Shown: positions 11,613 to 22,404 of the stretch, one piece after another | Layout: each line of letters begins with the position of its first letter | Numbering within the stretch: the first letter of the stretch is position 1 | From: Biscogniauxia marginata | Taxonomy: Eukaryota > Ascomycota > Sordariomycetes > Xylariales > Xylariaceae | DNA: 64,000 nucleotides | NCBI GenBank assembly: GCA_022695795.1 | Contig: MU404162.1 | Location: 62,001-126,000 of the forward strand | Direction of reading: 5' to 3' | Program-made: the position numbers and the translations under genes | The notes under the pieces: model-generated | Database searches by the model: none | Told to the model about the DNA's origin: nothing | What the model saw: the letters and a program-made list of their open reading frames with translations, nothing else

Positions 11613-12574
11613 AGGTCATGCTAGGTCAATGTATGTAGCTGCTATCCAGAAGAGCATGGATGGGGGTGCAGGGAAGAACCAGGGCGAATAGACAGGGCAA
11701 AGGAGTTTTGGCGATGGCGCAACCATATTGTTTCAAGGAGCCTCACGACTTGGGCTCCCCTTTTCTGTCTCCCTTTTCATCCTCTACCTTGTCCCTCATC
11801 TCACCATCAGGAACTGCAAGAGTGGTGAGCCCAAGTATGACGCTATTTAGTTGAGGTACCAGAGCAGAAGGGGTCCGAGGATCTACGGGGGGAAGAATAA
11901 AGTAATAAGACGTCTAAGCTTGGCTGGTGATTGGATTTATACCTACCCGAACATGTAGGCCCTGTCGTTTCAAAGCCGGTAGTCAGGTTGGTGTAACCTA
12001 CTATGTACACCTACCTTATGTACCTTCATTTACTATTTTAGCTGCATGGGATGGTATTACGCTGGGTACCTAGTGTAGGTATGTAGGTACCAACACAAAG
12101 CAGCTAAGCAGCTAAGCATTAGGTACCAGGCAAGCCAGACTGCCTGCCAGGCACCTGTGAGGCCCACATACTACATATCTCTATCTAATCAATTGTGGAC
12201 CCCATCACATCTTCCGCCTCAGAGGAGGTAGGTCCAAGGTAATAAATCCACGATACCTGCCATAACTCCAATCATACGCCCACCGTGACATATTTACCTG
12301 CCCACATAGCCTTACATCCGTTCATGCACACCTAGATACGTACGTTTATACATACACCCAGCTGGAATTTACATATCTCACGACGGAATCGCCTGTACTG
12401 AGTACCTATCGCGATTGTATATGACAAGGCCCAATTACTTTAGGTAGCTATCCTAAATCTAGCTGCTGCGTACGTATCTGTTCGGCGCGCCCATCGACAC
12501 GAGCATTTTCCCACCACGATTCCCTCGCCTTCTTACTGTGTTTCTAACCGTGTCGTGCAATCTAAACAGCCACC
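11613..12574. other. intergenic
   Basis: 3' flank of the Cys/His-cluster gene and promoter of the NCBP3-like gene. Contains repeated TAGGTA/GGTACC elements at 11995-12130. No gene seen. Confidence 0.5.
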
Positions 12575-13995
12575 ATGGACGCGATGGATCTCGATGTCGA
12601 GATGGATGTCGATGTGGACCTAATCCCCGACGAACCCATCCCCGAAACCGATATCCAGGACACCTCCGTGAGTCTCCCGCTAGACCAATCTCTTCTCTCT
12701 TGGCTCCTAGCTGACGCCACGTTTCTATCACACAGCGCAGCCGCTCCCCCGGCGAAGTTGACGAAGACCCGGATGCGCTTGCACCCACCAAGGTGTACAT
12801 TAGAGGTCTCGACATCCTCAATCCAGACCACGTCAAGGCATATGTTGCGGAGCACTACTCCGAGGACCCTGTCGCGAAGATTGAGTGGATAGACGACTCC
12901 TCTGCAAACCTCATATTCGCCTCAGAGACCGCTGCCTCGCAAGCTGTCATCTCCCTGGCAGCTGGAAGCATTCAAGACATCAACCAACTTCCCCCTCGAA
13001 CACTCCTCCCCGCGAAGCCGTTCTCTCAAAAGCCTGAAGTCATTCTACAGGTACGGCCAGCCCTTTCGTCCGACAGGAAGCAAGTAGGTGCCGCGTCCAG
13101 AAGCCGTTTCTATCTCCTGAACCCCGAATACGATCCGGAAGAACGGCGGCGCAGAAACGAGACTAGAAGATATCGTGATCGGGGCGGCGACAATGCTCCC
13201 CGCCGGCGGTCAAAACAACGTCGCTCTTATGAGTCTAGTGAAAATTTTGACGTGAGTTTGTACGACGACGACGAAGCTACGTTAGCTAGTCGCGAAGCTA
13301 GATCGCGGCATCGGCACAGGCGATCATACACGCCCGATTCCGACAGAGACGAGCGGAGGAGAGGTTCATATCGAAGCGAAAATCACGGCAAAGAGCTATT
13401 TCCCAGTAGTGATAGTAAAGGGAATGGGGTTTCGAGAAATCGGTCGGCTTCTCCGGCACGCGATCGGGACGATGACCGGAATATGGATGGATTTGCAAGC
13501 GATGGGTCAGCTGCACGTAACCGAGACCGGAACCGACATAACGCCCGCGCAATAAAAAGTCGTTTATCCCGCGGAAACCAAGCTAGAGAGTTGTTCCCAG
13601 AGAACCAATCCCCGGGGAGTGGGCGTCTTGGGGATAGCACAGAGGATGCGGCTACCCTGCTAGCTAAAGGCATTACCCTACCGTTAATGGACGGGAGTAA
13701 TGACAGACCGCCGGTACAGAGTCGAAGACTTGAGGACCGTATCACGGTGCCGGGGAGTGCGAAATTAGCCGACAGGATCACGGGTCCGAGTGGAACGGCG
13801 GCGGCCTTCAACATTCGCGGTGCCGCAAGCCAGAGGAGTTCAAACCAGGGGTTTGCGATCAAGGGAGTCGCTGGGAAATCGGCGAAAGAGTTGTTTCCTG
13901 ATAAGTTCGGCAGCAATGCGGGTAAGGAACTCTTTGCAGATGGACTTGAAGGGAGGTCGCGACGTCGGCAGAGGGCAGGCGATCTGTTTGACTGA
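12575..13995 (+). CDS. nuclear cap-binding protein subunit 3-like (DUF2414/NCBP3 family)
   Basis: Predicted mRNA cap-associated RNA-binding protein acting in nuclear mRNA export/processing, by similarity to human NCBP3. Exon 1 is 12575-12667, exon 2 is 12736-13995, with a 68-bp intron (GTGAGT donor, GCTGAC branch, CACAG acceptor); frame joins in phase 0 for 450 residues. The N-terminus is very acidic (DVEMDVDVDLIPDE). An RRM-like fold starts at residue 51 (VYIRGLDIL) and contains WIDD at residues 82-85 followed by SSANLIF, matching the diagnostic WLDD motif of the family. The remainder is Arg/Ser-rich and disordered. A short ELFP motif recurs at residues 251, 316, 416 and 429 (the last as ELFA), with a final DLFD. 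Start chosen because the acidic leader is spliced in frame to the RRM. Confidence 0.85.
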
Positions 13996-14538
13996 TCTAC
14001 AGCACATGTCTCTTGTTTTCTCCTACAATTTTTCTTTATATAACCGGGGCGATGTGGTGAGGATTGGTAACCTAGGTACGGCTCAAAACAGGTACATGGC
14101 TAGCTAGGAGATAGATATGCAGGTATAATCAAATGTGGATGGCATGGCGATGCAATCGGCATTAAAGTAGATGGCGAAAGGCCCGGGTGACTGATTCACT
14201 GGGTGACTTCTCCTTAGGCTCGACGCGAGCTCAACTTCGAGTTCCGGGTTCGAGCTCCGGGTTCGAGCTCGACACTGCCCTGCCTACCATCTGTTCCTCC
14301 CATCTCCCAGTCTGCCAAACTCCTATGATGGCAACTTCCTCAAAGGCTGTTCCACCCATGCATTTATTCCGCAGCTCCTTTCCACCCAGTTTCCCCGTTT
14401 CTTACCACGACCTCACCGTCCATTTTACATCCAACTTGTGCAGAGTGCTTGTTACTCCCCGCACCAAGGGGTTATTTCGTTCGCTAGCTAATTGCTCATG
14501 TCTCCCGACCCGTTACACCTATCACCATTTCTCAAGCC
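13996..14538. other. intergenic with short tandem repeat
   Basis: 543 bp between two + strand genes. Bases 14236-14271 hold TTCGAGTTCCGGG-type units repeated about two and a half times with period near 13. Nothing else seen. Confidence 0.45.
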
Positions 14539-16431
14539 ATGGCTGATCTAAGCTGGCTGCGATTGGGACTGCGGTCTCGCACGCCCAATGTTCCCCGATC
14601 ACCCACCACCTCTGACCGCGCTCCAGCCCGCGAACCACAGCCATGCGAACACCACAAGCAAGATTCATCTCAGATTCCGAGTTACCTAAGCTTAACCAGC
14701 CACGCGTCCAACTCACCCGAGCCTATCTCCAGCGGCAGTGATGGTGGCCTGCTTATCCGTGAGCAAGACCGGATTTGGTACAACCCAAATTTAGACCAAA
14801 TGGTCGAGGCGCTCCAGGTCGCCCTCATGACCAAGGGAATTCTAAGTCCTATCCCGGTTGAATACAACACGTATGTCTTGCATCTCGTCGAGGGGTTTGC
14901 CGATTCCCGCGAGGAGATACGCACGGCAGATGCGGCCTATGCCGGCGTGAAGCAATCCCTTGAGCAAAACCTAGAAGAATTCAGATTACTAGTCGACGAT
15001 TGGCTCGAGCGCGAGAAACAGTACAAGGCCGAGATCAAGAGGCTAGAGGTTCTCCTCTCGAGGACCTCGCTCGAAGGTCTGGAGGCCGTCGCACTAGCAA
15101 GAACGAACAGTGTTGTCGACAGGAGCGGCCCTGAAGCTAAGGAGTTTATCTCAAGACTCACACGGCTAAGTTCACACCATAAAGATCATTCGTCTAGTCG
15201 GCACCACAAAAGGCCATGTGATGATAGACTTGATCCGATTATCGTCCCAGAGCCTTCATTGGTCGCGCCCCGGGAAACAAGCCAGTGGTCCATGAAACAT
15301 ATCGACCACGTAGAGTCCGGGGGCTCATCTGAGCATAATGGGACAGGCCTGGCTGGAAAGACACCAGCGATTAAAGGTATGTCACTTTAGATGGAAAAGG
15401 CTATAGTAGATTGTAACTAACTCCACACATCTCCAGTCGCTCTGCCGAAAATCCTGGACAGAGACAACGACCTCCTGATAAGTGAGAAAATCGAACGACT
15501 CGATGCGGCCGCCAGAGCTAGTACACACTACTTAAAAGGTAGGCGGTGGCACCGTGCTTGGACGCCTGCCAAGCAGGCAAGTAAAGATAGTTCAGCGATG
15601 ACGCTGAGGGCAACGCCAACAACAACCCACCCATTCCTCAGGGAGCCGTGCCCCCTCTTCTCAGACGATGATCTAGCGCCATCAAGTTCCAGCGGTGAAT
15701 CCGAGGCTAATACAGAAGGTTCTGAATCCGGTGATATGTACGTTAAGCGACACATGTTAGAGAGTTTGTTCGGCAAAGACGACGGTGTCACCCCCCGGGG
15801 GCAGGATCTTGCTCAATGTCTAGGTGGTGGCTCCATCGCTCCCCTCGAAAGCCCTAAGCAGCGTAGACGGGACCTCAGGCATCAAAGGGGGTTTTCGAGT
15901 TTCTCGTTTGTGCCCGGCGACGACATGTTCCCTGCATCGACAGTCCGTATTACAGAAGGCCGGAAGGATGGAGAAAAGGGAGGCAGTGATAATATCGAGC
16001 TGCGATCGTATGAGCAAGTTGCCCGACAAAGGGCCGGTGGCGACCTGCAAGGTTTGCTTGCTGGAGACAACCGAAGCTACACCGAACTTGCGGCTGGCTT
16101 GGCACCGCCGATGGGCTCCCGAGGAGACCGGAGCCCCCGGGCTATCCAGAAAGACGGCCTTAGCACTCATGGCTCTACCAGCAGCACTAACACGGTCGTT
16201 CGGGGCACTCATCACAGTCCGACATATGATAGCTACGACGAGTCTGCAAGTAGTAGATACGTAATCATGAGGAGCACTCCTGGTCAAAGCACCCCCGGTC
16301 CCGACTCGACAGCAAATTCCATAGCAGAACGAGGTGCTTCTGCGAAGCAACAAAGCGAGACCAGCGCACGGATTGCAGCGGCGCGCGCTGTAGCCCTGAG
16401 CAGAGGTAAGGAACAGGACAAAAGAATATGA
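14539..16431 (+). CDS. unrecognised fungal coiled-coil/disordered protein
   Basis: Two exons: 14539-15376 and 15437-16431, separated by a 60-bp intron (GTATGT donor, TAACTAAC branch, CTCCAG acceptor) that restores the frame in phase 1; 610 residues. The N-terminus is Ser/Pro-rich. Residues about 75-130 form a conserved-looking helical block (REQDRIWYNPNLDQMVEALQ then ILSPIPVEYNTYVLHLVEG). A coiled coil follows at about 130-190 (VKQSLEQNLEEFRLLVDDWLE). Directly after the intron comes a second conserved helix (KILDRDNDLLISEKIERLDA). The rest is disordered, ending near a helical QSETSARIAAARAVAL tail. The arrangement suggests a cytoskeletal, spindle-pole or kinase-interacting scaffold, but I cannot name the family with confidence. 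Confidence 0.8.
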
Positions 16432-19400
16432 CGTCCATGCGGTTTAGCAATGAGATCAGCAAAGGATAAACAGGGTTGGCGACGATGGCACAGACCTAAT
16501 TGCATTCAAATTCAACTGCACAATGCAGCCGTTCTGTGACGACAAGTGTCTGGTTCTTCCATCGGGATGCGCTTGCACACAGACATCAATGGATATAGGC
16601 TAAGTTTCGCCCGCCACAGGGCCCCGATGAGCTCGTCTCGTCGATATGGATGCGAAGACGTGAAGTGGATCGTGGCAGACTTTTGCAGAAAGTTTATCTG
16701 GACTCTGGCCTCAGCCACCTTGGGCTCTCTTTCTGGCCGTTAAGAAATACATGCTGGGGCGTGGATGAACTGGGAGGAGGGAGTGTGATCATCAGTTAAA
16801 TTTGGCGTTGGCTCGTGGCATGTACCTATGTGTATGTGTATGTGTGTGTGTATGTGTGTGTGTGTACCCCCAAACCGTTCGGCCGAGACCTACAAGATTA
16901 CTGAAGAAATAACTGTATGTACCTGTCGTGGATAGCTTGGTCGTAGTGGCGTCGTATCTGGACCGATGTGGAGAGCTGGCAGGGTGCTTCTTGGTGGCCG
17001 GATGGGTTTAAACCCTGAAGGAATGTCCTTCTGCGTTTCTACGAAGGCTCGATTAATTTCCTGGTAACCTTGACGGACACGGCGACGCCTATCCACAGCT
17101 AGGCGAAGGGAAGGCAAAGCCTTGGGCTAAGCTTAGCCGGGGAAGAGAAGCGAACTTGTTTCTGCTGAGTGAATGGATTGATTGTGTGGTCGTCAACAAA
17201 ATGCTCGACGATAGTGTGGACATGTGGTATGCGTGTATGTGCGTCGGGCCACAAATCACCCATTACCTATTGAGGGGAGTCGTTGGAAGAGCTTATGATG
17301 TACGTACGGCATTACATACAGTGGGCGTATATATGTATGGATGTATGTAGCAGGGAGCGGAGACCTTTTGTCGATAACCGAGAGCAGTTGAACCAGATCT
17401 CTGGGCCCTGGAGAAGCTTTCGCTGCCGTGGAATTGGGACAAGACGAACGAAGAGACTCGTCCTCTGCCTTACCTCCCCCCCCTCCCCCCTGGTCTCGAT
17501 CGCTTCCTTGTCTCGAATGGGTATACCGTCGATTTGCATTATCCCATACTGTACCACATCCGTTTAGCTGGACCGAATGCATGCTACCGCAGTGCCCTGT
17601 CGTGCGATGCTGGTACAGATGACCTCTCTTCGTACGGCGGCCGGGTGTGCTTGGGACCACAGAGGTTAGTTATGTTACTCTTGCCCCAGTGCGAACAAAA
17701 CTACGAGCTTCGGGCACGCTAATCTACTGCCTACATGCCGTATGTGCTGTACGCCGTCCTTTGGCGGTTCCCGACAGCGTACGAGAAACTCTGCGGAGCG
17801 TGCCAAACGGTCATTCGGATAGTCCCGTAGCCGTAGGTAAAATGCTATAGCGACAGGTACATACAATGCCACAAAAGGGGTAGGGAGAGGGGGCCTCTCG
17901 ATCCAGGTAGGTAGTCTAATCTGACATGTCCTCTTTTCTCCCTATCACTCCCGTCTCTCTCGCTCTCTCGCCTTCCTTCACCCCACCCCCTTTTTTTACT
18001 ATCTTTCTGTCTTTTCTTTCTTCTCTACCCTTCTTTTCCGCCCCGTGTTTGTATGTACGCATCGTACCTTTTTTACGACGTCTTGTTAGGACCAAAACTC
18101 GGAATCACACACCGTACTGGGCGGTCTATCTGTCGACAAGAGAACCGGCTTTGGGGTAACACAATCTCTCACCAACGGATCTTGCATGGAGAATCAGAAT
18201 CAGAAGGGGGGCGGGAGGGGGGCGCGAGTGCGTTGGAATTGCAGGGTTCGGCAACCAACGAGAGCCGCTATCGATCTGTGATCGACCCTGTGCAAGGGTT
18301 GGCATATCACAGGATATTTGCGATACCAGCCAACAGGATTGTGATCCGCAGTCCCAAGCCTCAACCTCACACATCCTTGCGCGAGTCATCCCAGCCCGTC
18401 GGGACGCTATTGTGTCTTCCAACGGTGGAGGGGTGTTCCCTACCAGCTTTCAGCTTTCTTGCTTCCCGCCCCCCTCTGCCGCATTTTCCGCGACTATTTG
18501 CTTTCTCGTCTTCCACTCCCACCCCATATCCATGTCGTCGTCGTCGTCGTCTAGGGTCCAGCTCGGCATTATTCGATAGTCGGGATTCAAGCGGCGAGGG
18601 AGTATCGGTTACCAAAATCGGCGAATTTCTAATTCCTGACTACATGTCACAGTCGTAGGATGAGGGGGGGTGTGGGGCAGGGAGCAGGAGTTATTGCTTC
18701 TTGAAGCTGAAGTTGCACCTGTCTCGGCTAGATCACGATCGACCGCGTTTCCGGGGTGTACAGAAAGTGGATGCGGGAGAGCACTTGGTCGTTGGGAGGC
18801 AGAACCCAACAGCCCGGCACGCGAGTAACGTCAGCCTAAACAGGACCATTCCTGGTGTTAGTCTTGCCCTCTTCCAGCTCCTCTTCCCGAGAAGGGCATG
18901 GCCATCCCACCGAGACGAGTCCAGCGCATCTCGGACAAACCTACGCCGTAGATGCATAAGCTAAGCCGCTAGAGCCGACAACCGTTGAAGCACGGTTGGA
19001 GAATAACGGCCCCCAGCTTGACTGCATGTAGATAACCTCTTACACGATCAACAAACAAGACCTGAGCCAGTCTGTTCCTTCTCCTTTATTTTGCTTTTCT
19101 TTTTTGCCACTGTTTTGCCTCCTGTAGATATCTCTCTCCCTGTCTCCGTTCCGTCTGTCTCGCGAATGTTAGTTGCGATTTTTAGGTGGTTTCTGATCTC
19201 TCTGGTAGGTAATAGTATGTAAGTGTTTGTCGCAGATCTGTCAGATTCGGATATCTTCAGCCCGTTCTTCAGCTGTCTCCACCGCTGCGAGGGGGGGGTT
19301 GACAACCCTGCTTCGGCAGTATAATAGGCGTATACGGTTTACATGGTATTTATATACATACTGTATCTTTTTATCTAAGAACCTACAAACCAAAATTTCT

Positions 19401-21495
19401 TTCACGATGATCGTCACAACCTAGGTTAGCCCGCTTCGTTCAGCTTCTCTCTGCTCTCCCGGCCACGACCCCTTTCTCATCAGACTATTCAGACTAGTGA
19501 AAGGTTGCCTCGCCGCTACTGCGCCAATAGTGCGATGTAGGGTATAATCACCAGTAACGATACAATCAGTAATAACAGTAATCGTGATCGCAATAATCAA
19601 ATCCTGAACAACCCCGGAATCCCATTACACACACAGGTTAGGTTAATTACTGTACCATTGCCACGTTGTAAATTGATCAGGTTAGGCAGCTACCGTAAGT
19701 GCAAAGTCAAACAGACTGGTAGTAGCTGAAGCTGGAGAACTAGAAAATACACCCATTATGACTGATGATATCGTACGTAATTCTGAATAATAAACACTTG
19801 CATGTCTACTGTTTGCCCCGGGGGAGGTATTGTGTTGCCTGCCCTGCTGGATCGTTTCCCCCCCCTCCCCTTCATGCTTGCGCGATACGGCGATCCGCCT
19901 GTTCCCTGCTGCGAGTAGGTAATCGGCAACAGGGGGAGAAACGAGGGAAAAGAAATGACGGAGAGCAAGTTTGACTAAGAAGGGGCTTCCGCGAGTTGGA
20001 AGTAAGTTGCAGGTCCAGTAAGGGGGGAAGGAAGATCTAGCGACTGGATTATAAAAAAACAATCCCAGTTTTCCGTTTCTTTTTCTATTTATTTTTTTTC
20101 TTTCCCTATGTCTCTCTCTCTCACTCGAAGGGAAGAGAGAAAGGGGGGGGAAGTGGAGGGGTGATGATGGGAGATCTGCATGCATTAAACTTGTTGATCT
20201 CCATGATCTGTCCGGCCTTATCCCATCCATCCAATCTTGTTTTGTCGCGCCGCCAAAGTTGGCACATACCAAGCAATACCATACCATACCATACCATACA
20301 TGCCATGCGTATGTGTACGCCCACAGATCGCTCCACTCTCCTATGGGTCGATCTATGGATTTCGGTAGCGGTAGCCGCCCATCGCGGTTCACGATCGAAC
20401 TTTTCTAGACCGACCCTGAACCGTTATACACACACGTATGTATGTGGGTAAAACACCTTAGGTACGTTCGTAGTAGGTTTTCATGCCCCATTCTCCATTC
20501 AGGAGGTGAGGCGAGGGCTTTCGTTCGGCCCATGTACCATCTGCCCTCTCTTCTTATCAACAGGAGAAAACTCGAAATTGGATGCGCGTGCTATCTACCT
20601 ACTTCACAGCGAACAGCAGATAGGTACATGCATGCAAGTGCATGTTTCTGTAGTGTACGTTATCCAGCGCCATTTTCCATCCAACCCCGTATTCCAGTGC
20701 TCACCGGTCAACTGCTTACGCCTTATGGACCTCCTCTCCCTCCCCCTTGTCGATTAAACGAACCCTATGCCCACCCAAACCCCAGCCTCAAACGATGCAG
20801 TATATATGTGTTTATATGTGTATATGCGTTTTTTTCTTCATGTATTGGATATCGTTTACTCGCCACTCTCTACCTATTGTGGCCTGTTAATTTTCTCTCT
20901 CACTCTTACCATTTCCGTTCAGCTTCCGCTTAGTTATTGCTATACAAGCAGTCCGTTCACATGTTTCCCAACCTAAAGCTTTCTTATTCTCTCCCTCGCC
21001 GAGTTAGTAGTCATCGCGAGAGACAGGCGTAAATAATGCTAAATTTCTCTTCCTTCTCCGTCCAGCGTGGACAAAAAGCATCTTACGTTGTTGGGTAATC
21101 TTAGCTAGCCAGAGGACAACATTGTCATTATAATGGCCATTGTATCATTCATTTCATTAATAGTTAATGATCGCTGCCAGGTAGGATAGTAGCCTGGTGC
21201 TCTTGGTTGTAGGGGTGGTAGTAGTAAGTAGTAGTATATAGTACAGGATCAGTCCTGATCTAATTAACGATTGATAATCGCCTCAATCAAGCAGTTTTCC
21301 GCAAGTATCCACAGGGTATCCCCAAACCGTCGTTTCCCATCTAAAAAAAAAAAGAATCTCCCGTCAAATTGTCTGTCTGTTTCCAAGATACCACTTCGAT
21401 GAGATGATATACGTGTAAATCTACCGTGACCTTAATTAGACCTCTTTGGATTCCAGTTAGACTGACGGTTAGGACGTTTGTTTTCTCCCGGAAAC
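16432..21495. other. 5-kb non-coding region with microsatellites, 3' of flbD
   Basis: No open frame here shows convincing protein character; the longest (18053-18658, +) is low-complexity and has no recognisable domain. It contains a TG-rich microsatellite (16828-16866), a GTC run (18535-18552), a (ATACC)n tract (20276-20300) and pyrimidine-rich segments (17937-18040, 20080-20130). Unusually long for the window. It could hold a long 3' UTR, a non-coding transcript, or simply be empty. Confidence 0.45.
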
Positions 21496-22404
21496 TCATG
21501 TCAATAAGTTGCTTAGTTTCATCCTCGATTTCGATTCATTTGACATCTCGTCGTAAGTTGGGCCCTGGGCCGCCGGATTGGACAGCTTCGAGGAGAGTTC
21601 CAGGGGTGAGCTGGGTGCCGTAGGTAACTGATGCCTATCTTCGACATAATCTCTGATTGGGGGTAGTCGGATGGGCTCATGCCTAGTAATTAGAGGCGGA
21701 AGCTTGGGACTTTGACCAAATGTTTGGCTCGTTGGCGAATCTGGCTCGCCGAACTGTAAGGGTGGGAGCGTAATGGGCGACTCGGGAAGGGGTCCGGTTG
21801 TAGGAGAAGTAGAGTACAGGGAGCTCGAGTCCGACATTAGTGAAGGCGCTCCATCGAGGGAGTCGGCACCAGGGGAGGTAGTTGAGGGCGACGGCAGCCC
21901 CGAGTGTGCGTTCCATCTGGCGGGGATGAAGGGGGCGCTTGAAGGAGATATCGACCCGTAGTGCGGATAGGCTGGGTGACGTGGTAGGGCTGAGAGGGTG
22001 AGCGGCGGCGGTATGCGCGGGCATGCGAGACCGCCATCAAGGTCGTCATAAGATCCCGGAGCCTTTCTGCGGATCATGCGTTTCCGGCGGTTCATGCTGC
22101 CGTTCCACCAATTCTTCACGGCGTTGTCACTCCGGTTGTGAAGCCTCCTCGCAATCTCGGCCCATCGCTTTCCTAGCTGCCCTACGAGCTTCTCGATCAT
22201 GGCGCCTTCTTCGGCTGTTATAGGTTCGTGGTTGAGGGAGGGTTTAAGATTCTGGTGATACCTCTCCCGACACTGCTTCGGGCTTCTCGAGTGCAGCTGC
22301 TGGGATATTCTGACCCAGCTGATAGGGCCCTGGGAGCGGACGAGATGCATGAGAATGTCATCTTCACGCTGGGACCATGGCCCTCGCCTCTGTGAAGACA
22401 TCAT
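21496..22404 (-). CDS. flbD: FlbD-type Myb transcription factor (conidiation regulator)
   Basis: Sequence-specific DNA-binding regulator of asexual development; in Aspergillus nidulans FlbD acts with FlbB upstream of brlA, and Neurospora rca-1 is its counterpart. 302 residues in one exon. Two Myb repeats: the first at about 7-56 (W10, W30, then RSPKQCRERYHQNLKPS), the second at about 57-106 (W81, W99/W100, NRSDNAVKNWWNGSMNRRKR). The phrase LKPSLNHEPITAEEG between repeats is characteristic of FlbD. The middle is Pro/Ser-rich, and the C-terminus ends RMKLSNLLT, a short conserved tail in FlbD proteins. Flanks on both sides are exceptionally long and non-coding, suggesting extended regulation. 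The two adjacent start methionines are equivalent. Confidence 0.95.
   Translation of the reverse strand: MMSSQRRGPWSQREDDILMHLVRSQGPISWVRISQQLHSRSPKQCRERYHQNLKPSLNHEPITAEEGAMIEKLVGQLGKRWAEIARRLHNRSDNAVKNWWNGSMNRRKRMIRRKAPGSYDDLDGGLACPRIPPPLTLSALPRHPAYPHYGSISPSSAPFIPARWNAHSGLPSPSTTSPGADSLDGAPSLMSDSSSLYSTSPTTGPLPESPITLPPLQFGEPDSPTSQTFGQSPKLPPLITRHEPIRLPPIRDYVEDRHQLPTAPSSPLELSSKLSNPAAQGPTYDEMSNESKSRMKLSNLLT

Noticed and set aside
18053..18658. 201-codon open frame on the plus strand
   Set aside because: Low-complexity Ser/Pro/Arg composition, runs through simple repeats (GTC)n, no family similarity.
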